NCBI RefSeq assembly: GCF_003925875.1
Contig: NZ_AP019309.1
Span: forward strand, 186,001-250,000
From: Intestinibaculum porci
GTDB lineage: Bacteria > Bacillota_I > Bacilli_A > Erysipelotrichales > Coprobacillaceae
Length of the DNA stretch: 64,000 nt
Direction: 5' to 3'
The position numbers and the translations under genes are program-made. The notes beneath the pieces are model-generated. The model worked only from the letters and a program-made list of their open reading frames with translations, was not told the DNA's origin and did not search any database. Below are positions 42,751 to 50,562 of this stretch, piece after piece (position 1 is the stretch's first letter; each line of letters starts with the position of its first letter).

Positions 42751-43014
42751 ATGAAAGAATTTATCTACGTTATGCAGGATCCTGAAGGCAACCATGCCCG
42801 TCCTGCTGGAAAAGTTGTCGCGATTGCGAAAAACTATCAGTCGAAAGCTTCTTTATGGATTGGTGATCAGTCTTATGATTTAAAGAAGTTATTATCCTTC
42901 ATGTCTGCGCCTATTAAAAAAGGTGATGAAGTAGTCATCCGCGTAGAAGGTGACGATGAAGACATCGCAGCCGATACCTTAAAGAAAGAATTCGAAGAAG
43001 CCTTCAAAGGCTAA
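42751..43014 (+). CDS. HPr-like phosphocarrier without the regulatory serine
   Basis: An 87-residue HPr family protein. The active-site histidine is in GNHARPAGKVVAIA (His 15-equivalent), so it can take a phosphate from enzyme I and pass it to EIIA. The region that in Bacillus HPr contains the kinase target Ser46 (NLKSIMGVMSL) reads DLKKLLSFMSA: the serine is Lys. HPr kinase therefore should not be able to modify it and it should not act as the CcpA co-repressor. It lies 56 bp after scrA but behind a strong terminator, with AAAGGAA before its ATG. It is probably a second, sugar-dedicated HPr. Confidence 0.9.
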   Translation: MKEFIYVMQDPEGNHARPAGKVVAIAKNYQSKASLWIGDQSYDLKKLLSFMSAPIKKGDEVVIRVEGDDEDIAADTLKKEFEEAFKG

Positions 43015-43020
43015 TTTCAA

Positions 43021-43058
43021 AAAGTGCGAGAATCATTGATTGCCGCACTTTCTTTTTT
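43021..43058 (+). terminator. Intrinsic terminator after the HPr gene
   Basis: AAAGTGCG (43021-43028) and CGCACTTT (43044-43051) form an 8-bp stem followed by a T-run. The rsmA promoter is embedded in it. Confidence 0.88.
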
Positions 43059-43064
43059 TATAAT
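43036..43064 (+). promoter_or_regulatory. rsmA promoter embedded in the terminator
   Basis: TTGATT (43036-43041), a 17-bp spacer and a perfect TATAAT (43059-43064). The expected transcription start (six to seven bases on) falls on the rsmA ATG at 43071. Confidence 0.65.
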
Positions 43065-43070
43065 AGAGTC

Positions 43071-43886
43071 ATGAGAAATATAGCGAAAAAATCCAATACC
43101 CTAGACATATTAAACAAATATCATTTAACTGCGGCCAAAAAGTATGGCCAGAACTTTTTAGTCGATCCCCATATCATTGAAAAGATCGCTTCCTGTGCGC
43201 CGATTACGAAAGATACGTACGTCATTGAAATCGGTCCTGGCATCGGCGCTTTAACCGAAGCATTAGCTTTGCGCGCGAAAAAGGTGATCTGCTTTGAAAT
43301 TGATGAGCGCCTGAAACCTGTTTTAGCGGATACCTTGGCAGATTATGATAATGTGGAAATCATCTTTGAAGATTTCATGAAAGCAGATTTAGATGGCTTA
43401 GTGACCTCATTACATTCAGATGATGTCTGCGTCGTTACCAATCTGCCTTACTATATCACCAGTGATATTATTACCAAGGTCGTTACCGCGCAAAGTCAGA
43501 TTCATCATATGGCGGCGATGGTGCAAAAAGAAGTCGCGCTCAAGTTAACGCGCGATAAAAGTCCGTTGACTTTAATGATCGATTATGTCGGATCGATTGA
43601 TTATGCCATGACTGTTTCTAAAAACGTCTTTATTCCCGCGCCTCATGTCGATAGTGCGGTCTTCACGATCACGAAAGAAAGAACGATTCCATTAGATTTA
43701 TGTGAACTGATCAAAGGCGCATTTAAACAAAAACGCAAAACCATTCTCAATAATATGAAGCCTTTCTTTAATGATGTGCGAAAGGCGTTAGCGGCGTGCG
43801 GTATTGATCCGACTAAGCGCCCCGCTGATTTATCGATTGAGGATTATGTAGCCCTCAACCAGGAAAGGAGAAACCATGAAAGTTAA
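43071..43886 (+). CDS. rsmA: 16S rRNA dimethyladenosine transferase RsmA/KsgA
   Basis: A 271-residue enzyme that dimethylates two adenosines near the 3' end of 16S rRNA. Seen: KKYGQNFLVDPHIIEKI, the SAM motif VIEIGPGIGALTEAL, CFEIDERLKPVL and the catalytic NLPYYITSDIITKV. Its N-terminus (MRNIAKKSNTLDILNKYHL) fits the family, so ATG 43071 is right. No ribosome binding site precedes it and its promoter's -10 box is only six bases upstream, which points to a leaderless transcript. Its last 11 bases overlap ispE. Confidence 0.95.
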   Translation: MRNIAKKSNTLDILNKYHLTAAKKYGQNFLVDPHIIEKIASCAPITKDTYVIEIGPGIGALTEALALRAKKVICFEIDERLKPVLADTLADYDNVEIIFEDFMKADLDGLVTSLHSDDVCVVTNLPYYITSDIITKVVTAQSQIHHMAAMVQKEVALKLTRDKSPLTLMIDYVGSIDYAMTVSKNVFIPAPHVDSAVFTITKERTIPLDLCELIKGAFKQKRKTILNNMKPFFNDVRKALAACGIDPTKRPADLSIEDYVALNQERRNHES

Positions 43887-44733
43887 AGCTTATGCCAAAG
43901 TCAACCTGGCTTTAGATGTTGTCCGTAAAAGAGAAGACGGCTATCATGATCTGGAGATGATCATGTCACCCATTACGCTGCATGATCTGATTATTATTGA
44001 AAAGATTCCCGAAGGCATCGCTCTCACCGCCAATACTTATCGCGTGCCTACTGATGAACGTAATATTATGTATAAAGTGGCCGCTTTGATGATTGAACGT
44101 TATCATATTCATGGCGGAGTGAAAATGCATGTGTATAAACATATTCCTTCACAGGCTGGTTTAGCTGGCGGCAGCGCTGATGGCGCTGCGGTGATTCGGG
44201 CTATCAATAAACTTTATAAACTGCACTTATCGTTGGCCCAAATGGCCGACTTAGGCAAAGAAGTCGGGGCCGATATCCCTTTCTGCATTTACAACAAATT
44301 GGCAGTGGTGAAAGGGATCGGCGAAAAATTAGACTTTATCAAAACCCATGATTTTTCTGCGCATTTGCTTTTAGTGAAACCAAAGAAGGGGGTTTCCACC
44401 AAACGCTGTTTTGAATCCTTAGATATTCCCCATGCGTCTCATCCAGATATTGAAAAGATGGCGCATGGCATCCGCACTGTTAACTATGAGGAAGTCATTA
44501 CCTCTTTAGGCAATACCTTAGAGACGCCATCATTAGAAATGGTCAAAGATATTGCGACGATCAAACAGGAATTATTAGATTTTGGCTTTGATGGGGCATT
44601 AATGAGCGGCAGCGGCAGCTGTGTCTTTGGCATTACCAAAGATGAATCATTGTTTGATGAAGCGATTCCTTATTTTCGAAAGAAATACCCGTTTGTCAGA
44701 CGGACAGAGATCTTAGATGAATTCCACATCTAA
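43876..44733 (+). CDS. ispE: 4-diphosphocytidyl-2-C-methyl-D-erythritol kinase
   Basis: A 285-residue GHMP kinase of the MEP isoprenoid pathway. Seen: the N-terminal KAYAKVNLALDVVRKREDGY, the ATP-binding GHMP motif SQAGLAGGSADGAAVIRAIN and a C-terminal GALMSGSGSCVFGI. The ATG at 43876 follows AGGAAAGGAG within the end of rsmA. It implies that isoprenoids are made by the MEP route. rsmA-ispE pairing is standard in Bacillota. Confidence 0.95.
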   Translation: MKVKAYAKVNLALDVVRKREDGYHDLEMIMSPITLHDLIIIEKIPEGIALTANTYRVPTDERNIMYKVAALMIERYHIHGGVKMHVYKHIPSQAGLAGGSADGAAVIRAINKLYKLHLSLAQMADLGKEVGADIPFCIYNKLAVVKGIGEKLDFIKTHDFSAHLLLVKPKKGVSTKRCFESLDIPHASHPDIEKMAHGIRTVNYEEVITSLGNTLETPSLEMVKDIATIKQELLDFGFDGALMSGSGSCVFGITKDESLFDEAIPYFRKKYPFVRRTEILDEFHI

Positions 44734-44859
44734 GATTTTTTGCATAAAAATTGTAAAAATATTAGAAATATGCATGACTTTTCTTAGGAATCCATGTCCA
44801 TCTCTTTAAATTTACGTTAAAGTTTGTTATAGTATGCTCGAATAGGAGATTTTTAGAGA

Positions 44860-45804
44860 ATGAATGTCTATGCAATCGTTTTAGCGGCGGGTAAAGGTAC
44901 CCGTATGAAATCAGACAAGCCAAAGGTTGTTCATGAAGTTTTATACAAACCAATGATCAATCATGTGGTGGATGAACTTAAGAAACTTGGTGTGGATGAA
45001 ACGATCGTGATCGTCGGACATAAGGCTGATGAAGTGAAGGCATTATTAAATGATGATGTCAAAACGGTTTATCAGAAAGAGCAGTTAGGAACAGGTCATG
45101 CTGTCTTAATGGCGAAAGATGTCTTAGGCGACAAAGAAGGGATGACACTCGTCTTAAATGGTGATGCACCATTAATCAGAGTAGAAACCTTAAAAGGAAT
45201 GATCGAAGCACATCAGCAGGCTCATAACATGGCTACCGTGATGAGTGCTGACTGTGATCCTTCAACCCATTACGGTCGTATTGTGAAAGAAAATGGTCAG
45301 GTCAAAGGAATCGTGGAATTCAAGGATCTGCAGAGCGATCAGATGGATATCACTGAAATGAATACTGGTGAATACTGCTTTGACAATCAGGCACTGTTTG
45401 AAGCCTTATCAAAGGTTTCTAACGAAAATGCTCAGAATGAATACTATTTAACTGATGTCATCGGCATTATGAATGACGAAGGCAAGAAAGTTGATGCGTA
45501 TAAGATTGAAGACTTCAATGAAGTCGGCGGGGTCAATGATCGTGTCGCTTTGGAAGAATCAACCAAGATGTTACAAAAACGTATCAATCAGCAGTGGCTT
45601 ACAGCCGGCGTCAGCATCATCGATGCGAGCACGACTTATATCGGTCGTGATGTGGTGATCGGCGCAGATAGCGTGATTGAACCAGGCTGTATTATTCGCG
45701 GTCATAGTACTATTGGAAAGAATTGTCATATTGGTCCGTATTGCGTCCTTGATGACGTGACATTAGAAGACAATACGGTGGTAGAAGCTTTTACAAAAAG
45801 ATAA
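44860..45804 (+). CDS. glmU: GlmU-type uridyltransferase with shortened C-terminal domain
   Basis: A 314-residue protein. The N-terminal domain has every expected feature of GlcNAc-1-P uridyltransferase: IVLAAGKGTRMKSDKPKVVH, EQLGTGHAV, LVLNGDAPLI, YGRIVKENG, EMNTGEY and NEYYLTDVIG. The C-terminal left-handed beta-helix begins (VIGADSVIEPGCIIRGHSTI) but stops after about three to four coils at VVEAFTKR. Normal GlmU has about 455 residues, and the acetyltransferase active site lies in the missing part. Only 22 bases separate the stop from prs, so there is no remnant. Glucosamine-1-phosphate acetylation must be done by another protein or by a different route. Confidence 0.88.
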   Translation: MNVYAIVLAAGKGTRMKSDKPKVVHEVLYKPMINHVVDELKKLGVDETIVIVGHKADEVKALLNDDVKTVYQKEQLGTGHAVLMAKDVLGDKEGMTLVLNGDAPLIRVETLKGMIEAHQQAHNMATVMSADCDPSTHYGRIVKENGQVKGIVEFKDLQSDQMDITEMNTGEYCFDNQALFEALSKVSNENAQNEYYLTDVIGIMNDEGKKVDAYKIEDFNEVGGVNDRVALEESTKMLQKRINQQWLTAGVSIIDASTTYIGRDVVIGADSVIEPGCIIRGHSTIGKNCHIGPYCVLDDVTLEDNTVVEAFTKR

Positions 45805-45826
45805 ATATAAAGGGGTCAAAAAACAC

Positions 45827-46786
45827 ATGAAAAATCAAATTACAATCTTTGCCTTATCGGCTAGTCAGCAGTTAGCTGAAGATATCGCCGGGATCTTAGG
45901 AACAGAAGTAGGAAAAAGCAAGGTACATCATTTCGCTGATGGTGAAATCTTAGTTGAAATCGGAGAATCTGTTCGTGGTAAGGATGTCTTTATCGTGCAG
46001 TCTACATGTAATCCAGTTACCGAAAACTTAATGGAAATCTTAGTCTTATGTGACGCTTTAAAACGTGCATCTGCGCGTCAGATCACTGCGGTTATCCCAT
46101 ATTTCGGTTATGCTCGTCAGGATCGTAAAGCGAAACCTAGACAGCCAATCACTTCAAAATTAGTAGCTGATTTATTAACGACTGCTGGTGTTGATCGCGT
46201 GGTAACGATCGATTTACATGCCCGTCAGATTCAGGGCTTCTTCGATATCCCTGTTGATGAAATGCAGGCTTTACCATTAATCTGTAAATACTTCAAAGAA
46301 CAGAATTTAGAAGACTTATGCGTTGTCTCTCCAGACCATGGCGGAGCAACCAGAGCGCGTCAGATGTCTGAATTCTTCGATTGTCCAATCGCGATCATCG
46401 ATAAACGTAGACCTAAACCAAATGTGGCCGAAGTTATGGGCATCATTGGTGATGTTGAAGGCAAAAACTGTATCTTAATTGATGATATGATCGATACTGC
46501 TGGCACAATTACTGCCGGGGTGGATATGTTAAAGAAAAAAGGCGCTAAAGATGTTTACATCGCTTGCTCACATGGGGTTTTAAGCGGACCTGCAATTGAT
46601 CGTTTAAAAAGCTGTGATGCCAAGGAAATCGTTATTACTGACACCATTCCATTACCAAAAGAAAAACAGTTCGATCGTATGAAAGTCGTTACTGTCGCTG
46701 ATTTATTAGCCCATACGATTGATAACATCGAAAACAATTTACCAGTTTCTGATGTCGTAAAAAGATACGGCTGGAACCAGGACTAA
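45827..46786 (+). CDS. prs: Ribose-phosphate pyrophosphokinase
   Basis: A 319-residue class I PRPP synthetase, making PRPP from ribose 5-phosphate and ATP. Seen: FADGEILVEIGESVRGKDVF, YFGYARQDRKAKPRQPITSK, the flexible-loop region, VVSPDHGGATRAR and the PRPP-binding ILIDDMIDTAGTI. ATG at 45827 behind AAAGGGGTC. It follows glmU in one operon, an order conserved in Bacillus (glmU-prs). A terminator follows. Confidence 0.96.
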   Translation: MKNQITIFALSASQQLAEDIAGILGTEVGKSKVHHFADGEILVEIGESVRGKDVFIVQSTCNPVTENLMEILVLCDALKRASARQITAVIPYFGYARQDRKAKPRQPITSKLVADLLTTAGVDRVVTIDLHARQIQGFFDIPVDEMQALPLICKYFKEQNLEDLCVVSPDHGGATRARQMSEFFDCPIAIIDKRRPKPNVAEVMGIIGDVEGKNCILIDDMIDTAGTITAGVDMLKKKGAKDVYIACSHGVLSGPAIDRLKSCDAKEIVITDTIPLPKEKQFDRMKVVTVADLLAHTIDNIENNLPVSDVVKRYGWNQD

Positions 46787-46791
46787 TCATT

Positions 46792-46816
46792 AAGCCATAG
46801 GTCACCTATGGCTTTT
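46792..46816 (+). terminator. Intrinsic terminator after prs
   Basis: AAGCCATAGG (46792-46801) and CCTATGGCTT (46805-46814), a 10-bp perfect stem with a TCA loop and TTTT. Confidence 0.88.
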
Positions 46817-46831
46817 AAAAAGGAGGAAACA

Positions 46832-47590
46832 ATGTATTATAATACACATACTCATCTAAACGCTAAGGAGCTGTATCCTACCCGTGATACCTATATTGCC
46901 CATGCCCATGAAGCCGGCGTGACAAGAATGACAGTCGTTGGCTATGATGTGTCCTCTTCGCGTTTAGCCGTTATGATAGCGCATGAATATGAAGGCATCG
47001 TGGCCACTGTAGGCATTTCCCCTAATGACTGTGAAGAGACCACTGACGAAGATTTAGCGATCATTAAAGAATTAGCCAAGGATCCGAAAGTTGTGGCGAT
47101 TGGTGAGATCGGTTTAGATTATCATTATGATGTGCCCAAAGATAAACAAAGAGATGTCTTTGCCAAGCAAATGGCTTTTGCGCAAGAATATCACTTACCC
47201 ATTGTCATTCACTGCCGTGATGCTTATGAAGAATGTTTTCAGATGCTGGAATCCTCTTCTTTAAAAGGCATTATGCACTGTTATTCAGGCTCTGATCAGA
47301 TGGCTTTACGCTTTATCAAGTTAGGTTTCTATATCTCATTAGCCGGACCAGTGACTTTCAAAAATGCGAAGATGCCTAAATTGGTTGCCCAAAATGTGCC
47401 ATTAGATCGTTTACTAATTGAAACCGATGATCCTTATATGGCGCCGGTGCCACTACGCGGCACGACCAATGAACCCGCTAACTGTGTGTACATTGCGCAG
47501 AAGATTGCGGAGCTTAAAGGCATCTCAGTTGAAGACGTCGCTTCAACGACATACCACAATGCGTTAGATATCTTTGGCCTGAAAGAATAA
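46832..47590 (+). CDS. tatD: TatD-family metal-dependent DNase
   Basis: A 252-residue TatD hydrolase. Metal ligands are visible: YYNTHTHLNAKEL (HxH), IGEIGLDYHYD (Glu), VIHCRDAY and MHCYSG (His), and LLIETDDPYMAP (Asp). Family members are 3'-5' exonucleases or D-tyrosyl-tRNA deacylase-like enzymes. ATG 46832 lies behind AAAGGAGGAAAC; the in-frame ATG at 46808 is inside the preceding terminator stem and is rejected. In relatives tatD precedes rnmV; here it lies 12 kb away from it. Confidence 0.93.
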   Translation: MYYNTHTHLNAKELYPTRDTYIAHAHEAGVTRMTVVGYDVSSSRLAVMIAHEYEGIVATVGISPNDCEETTDEDLAIIKELAKDPKVVAIGEIGLDYHYDVPKDKQRDVFAKQMAFAQEYHLPIVIHCRDAYEECFQMLESSSLKGIMHCYSGSDQMALRFIKLGFYISLAGPVTFKNAKMPKLVAQNVPLDRLLIETDDPYMAPVPLRGTTNEPANCVYIAQKIAELKGISVEDVASTTYHNALDIFGLKE

Positions 47591-47637
47591 TTTTTGAAAA
47601 TGTTTTAAAAAAAGATTTTTAATTTATGCATGGAAAA

Positions 47638-47666
47638 TTGAGAAACAGCGATAAAACTGTTACAAT
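47638..47666 (+). promoter_or_regulatory. Promoter of efp
   Basis: TTGAGA (47638-47643), a 17-bp spacer and TACAAT (47661-47666), 37 bp before the efp start. Confidence 0.7.
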
Positions 47667-47702
47667 GTAAAAGAAAAATGAAAGAAATAGGAGTGAAATA
47701 TT

Positions 47703-48260
47703 ATGGCTATTTTAGCAGGTGATTTTAGAACCGGTTTAACTTTAACAATTGATGGCGACCCATGGGTTGTCTTAGATTTCCAGCATGTTAAACCTGGAAA
47801 AGGAGCAGCCATCTTAAAAACAAAGATGAAAAACCTGAAAACAGGAGCAACTCAGGAACGTAACTTCAATGCGTCAACGAAGTTTGAACCAGCAACTATT
47901 GTGAAAAAGGTGGCTTCATATTCTTATGCAGCTGATGGAACATACTACTTCATGGATACCGAAACCTATGATATGTATGAATTATCAGAAGAACAGGTTG
48001 GTTTCACAAAGTACTTCTTAACTGAAGGTATGGAAGTTAACTTATTGTTCTTCGAAGGTGACTTATTAACCTTATCAGTTCCAGAAAAAGTGGAAGTAAC
48101 GATTGCGGAAACTGCTCCAGCAATCAAAGGGGCACCATCAAACCAGACCAAAGATGCCGTTACTGATACTGGTTTAAAGATTTTAGTTCCTCAGTTCATC
48201 GCTGAAGGCGAAAAAGTTGTCGTATATACCGCTGATGGTAAATACGCAGGAAGAGCTTAA
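47703..48260 (+). CDS. efp: Translation elongation factor P
   Basis: A 185-residue EF-P, which rescues ribosomes stalled at polyproline. The three beta-barrel domains have standard length. The tip loop carries FQHVKPGKGAAILKTKMKN with the modifiable Lys; NRVEGDDLT-like and GLKILVPQFIAEGEKVVVYT end-domain motifs are visible. Start behind AATAGGAGTGAAA. It has its own promoter and a terminator overlapping its stop. Confidence 0.96.
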   Translation: MAILAGDFRTGLTLTIDGDPWVVLDFQHVKPGKGAAILKTKMKNLKTGATQERNFNASTKFEPATIVKKVASYSYAADGTYYFMDTETYDMYELSEEQVGFTKYFLTEGMEVNLLFFEGDLLTLSVPEKVEVTIAETAPAIKGAPSNQTKDAVTDTGLKILVPQFIAEGEKVVVYTADGKYAGRA

Positions 48261-48275
48261 ACAAGCTCTTTTTTC
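48251..48275 (+). terminator. Intrinsic terminator at the end of efp
   Basis: AAGAGCTT (48251-48258) and AAGCTCTT (48263-48270), an 8-bp stem followed by six T. The left arm is in the last codons of efp. Confidence 0.85.
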
Positions 48276-48281
48276 ATATCT

Positions 48282-49025
48282 ATGAAGAAATGTGTAGTAG
48301 TGACAGGCGGCGCGCAAGGCATCGGTAAAGCCATCTGTCACGCTTGTGCGAAGCAGTATGATGTGGTGATTAATTATCATACTTCTAAGCAAGAAGCTTT
48401 AGCACTGCGAAAAGAACTGATCGAAAAATATCATATCAATTGTCTAGCCGTTCAGGCAGATGTCAGTGATGAAAAACAAGTGGAAGAGATGTTTAAAAAG
48501 ATTGCAGAAGCCGGAATGCATTGCGATATTCTCATCAATAATGCGGCGATCGATCTCTCCAATCTCTGGCATTTAAAAACGGCCGAGGAGTTTCGTCGAA
48601 CCCTCAACGTTAATGTGGTAGGGGCCTATAACTGTGCAAAAGCCGCACTACATGGGATGATTGAGCGGGAATGGGGGAGGATTATTAATATTGCCTCGAC
48701 TAATGGCATCAATACCTATTATCCGATGTGTATTGATTATGATGCCTCCAAAGCAGCGCTGATTTCTTTAACTCATAACTTAGCCGTGGAAGGCAGTCCT
48801 TATGTATTGGTGAATGCCATTGCGCCAGGCTTTATTGGAACTGAAAATGAATTAGATGGCTATGATGAAGAGTTCCTCAAAGAGGAAACCGAAAAGATTA
48901 TGGTCAAACGTTATGGTGAGCCAGAAGAAGTGGCTTACTTAGTGATGTTTCTGATCAGTGAGCAGGCTAACTATATTAATAATACCGTCATTCGTATAGA
49001 TGGCGGACAAATGGGCAGTGTGTAA
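48282..49025 (+). CDS. Short-chain dehydrogenase/reductase
   Basis: A 247-residue classical SDR. Seen: the NAD(P) motif VVTGGAQGIGKAI, the LINNAA block, the catalytic set (IINIASTNG Ser, YDASKAALISL Tyr and Lys) and the C-terminal RIDGGQ. It resembles FabG/YmfI-type reductases but the substrate cannot be deduced. No ribosome binding site is obvious before ATG 48282, which lies only 21 bases after efp and directly after its terminator. Confidence 0.88.
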   Translation: MKKCVVVTGGAQGIGKAICHACAKQYDVVINYHTSKQEALALRKELIEKYHINCLAVQADVSDEKQVEEMFKKIAEAGMHCDILINNAAIDLSNLWHLKTAEEFRRTLNVNVVGAYNCAKAALHGMIEREWGRIINIASTNGINTYYPMCIDYDASKAALISLTHNLAVEGSPYVLVNAIAPGFIGTENELDGYDEEFLKEETEKIMVKRYGEPEEVAYLVMFLISEQANYINNTVIRIDGGQMGSV

Positions 49026-49088
49026 AAAACATTGCAATACCATTCTTACTTATTTATGATATAAGTAGGAAATGAGAGGTGGATGTTT

Positions 49089-50045
49089 ATGAAGAAATGT
49101 CTTGCGATGATGTTAACTGTCGCATTACTGATGCCACTATCATCAGTTTATGCGAAATCATCATTAACAATGAATAAATGGCAAACAGTCAAAGGGGATC
49201 CAAAGAAAAAGATTACCTATCAGGTGAAAGTGCCAAAAACAAGTTATGTCTCTTTCAGCTGGAAAGATGAGGATCGTAAAGATGGCTATATCAAGCTGAC
49301 GCGTAAGAAGAAAAGCTATAAGATTCATGATCAGCAGTTTAAAGTGATCTATTTAAAAAGAGGCACTTATAAGCTTTCTTATCATGGAGAAGATCATAAG
49401 CAAAGTCGAAAGATCAAAATGGTGATGCATCGTAAAAGTAAGATGCCAGCATTAAAACTCAATACGTATAAGAGTTTCAATGTGAAAAAACATGAAGTGA
49501 TTGCCTATAAGGTAAGAGTTAAACATAAAGGCTATTTAAAAGCCCAGACAACTTTATTAGCTAATAGCTATGTCATGAGTGCATCAACACGTCAAGAAGT
49601 CAATATGAAGAGAATCCTGAAACCAGGGACTTACTACGTCTTTAAAGAAGCTCTTTCTAAAGGTAAACTGCAGGTGCAGGATCAGTTAGTCACACTTTCA
49701 CATCTGATGGATGTCAAGAAGTATAATCAGCCGTCAAAAGCATATCCGCTGCAGTTTGGCCATACCTATGAAGGACAGACGACGCAGGATCGTGTCTATT
49801 TTAAATTCACGCTTAAGGAAAAGACCAAAATCACTGGCACCTTTGACTTAGAAAATGCGGAACGCATTTTGCATGCTAAAGATATTGATGAAATGGATGA
49901 ATGGAAGCTAGCGGAAGTCGCAGCGGTGAATATTGAACAAAGCAAACAGACCTTTACTTTAAAGAAAGGCACGTATTACTTAGTCTTAGCCAATGGCTCG
50001 GAAGCGATGTATCCATACTTTAAGTTCACGCTAGAAAAGAAATAA
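49089..50045 (+). CDS. Secreted basic protein with PPC-like beta-sandwich repeats
   Basis: A 318-residue protein with a signal peptide (MKKCLAMMLTVALLMPLSSV, cut near VYA). The mature part is very basic and made of beta-rich units with recurring KxGTYYxxL-like ends (YLKRGTYKLSYHGE, LKPGTYYVFKEAL, LKKGTYYLVLANGSE), as in bacterial pre-peptidase C-terminal (PPC) domains. There is no cell-wall sorting signal. ATG 49089 is six bases after AGAGGTGG; ATG 49083 is too close. The function is unknown; its charge suggests binding to wall polymers. Confidence 0.7.
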   Translation: MKKCLAMMLTVALLMPLSSVYAKSSLTMNKWQTVKGDPKKKITYQVKVPKTSYVSFSWKDEDRKDGYIKLTRKKKSYKIHDQQFKVIYLKRGTYKLSYHGEDHKQSRKIKMVMHRKSKMPALKLNTYKSFNVKKHEVIAYKVRVKHKGYLKAQTTLLANSYVMSASTRQEVNMKRILKPGTYYVFKEALSKGKLQVQDQLVTLSHLMDVKKYNQPSKAYPLQFGHTYEGQTTQDRVYFKFTLKEKTKITGTFDLENAERILHAKDIDEMDEWKLAEVAAVNIEQSKQTFTLKKGTYYLVLANGSEAMYPYFKFTLEKK

Positions 50046-50058
50046 ATAGGGGAGTCTT

Positions 50059-50346
50059 ATGATGAATCGAAAAAAGAGCGTATTCTCATTTTTAAATCAA
50101 GTCCTTGATGATCAATCACTCAATCCTCAGGAATATACAGTGATTAAGAAATGCGCTGATGAGATTGAACAAGGCACTGATATCAATCGTGCACTGTTGA
50201 CATTAAAAGCCACTCTTTCAGCGTTATCAGTTAAACAGGAACTCTCGCCAAGTGGTCTAAGCTGCTTATCAGAAATATCAAGACGAGAACCTAGTACATC
50301 AGTAAGTTCAATGTGGAACTTTATGATGAAAAAGAAAAAAGATTAA
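50059..50346 (+). CDS. Small helical protein, unknown
   Basis: A 95-residue protein (94 from ATG 50062) behind AGGGGAG and 13 bases after the secreted-protein gene, so probably in one operon. It is mainly helical: SFLNQVLDDQSLNPQEYTVI, then CADEIEQGTDINRALLTLKA and LSALSVKQELSPSGLSCLSE. The length and helix layout recall small bacteriocin immunity proteins, but no clear family motif was recognised. Confidence 0.55.
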   Translation: MMNRKKSVFSFLNQVLDDQSLNPQEYTVIKKCADEIEQGTDINRALLTLKATLSALSVKQELSPSGLSCLSEISRREPSTSVSSMWNFMMKKKKD

Positions 50347-50504
50347 AAATCTTAAGGTGTTCACTGATGAGAAAGCTGAAATGTTTTGCCGGCCCTTTTA
50401 GCTGCTTTGTCAATAAATAGGGTCAGGACACCCTTAGAAAATACGATCGTTCTATTTATATAATATGGATTATTTGTCGTTTAACAAGTGATAAAGAAAT
50501 GTAA

Positions 50505-50541
50505 AAAAGATGGCAAGATGCAATCGCATCGGCCATCTTTT
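50505..50541. terminator. Bidirectional terminator
   Basis: AAAAGATGGC (50505-50514) and GCCATCTTTT (50532-50541) with an inner GATGC/GCATC stem. It lies between the small helical protein gene and the convergent gene on the minus strand. Confidence 0.85.
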
Positions 50542-50562
50542 CATTTCCCTTTTAACAAAACT

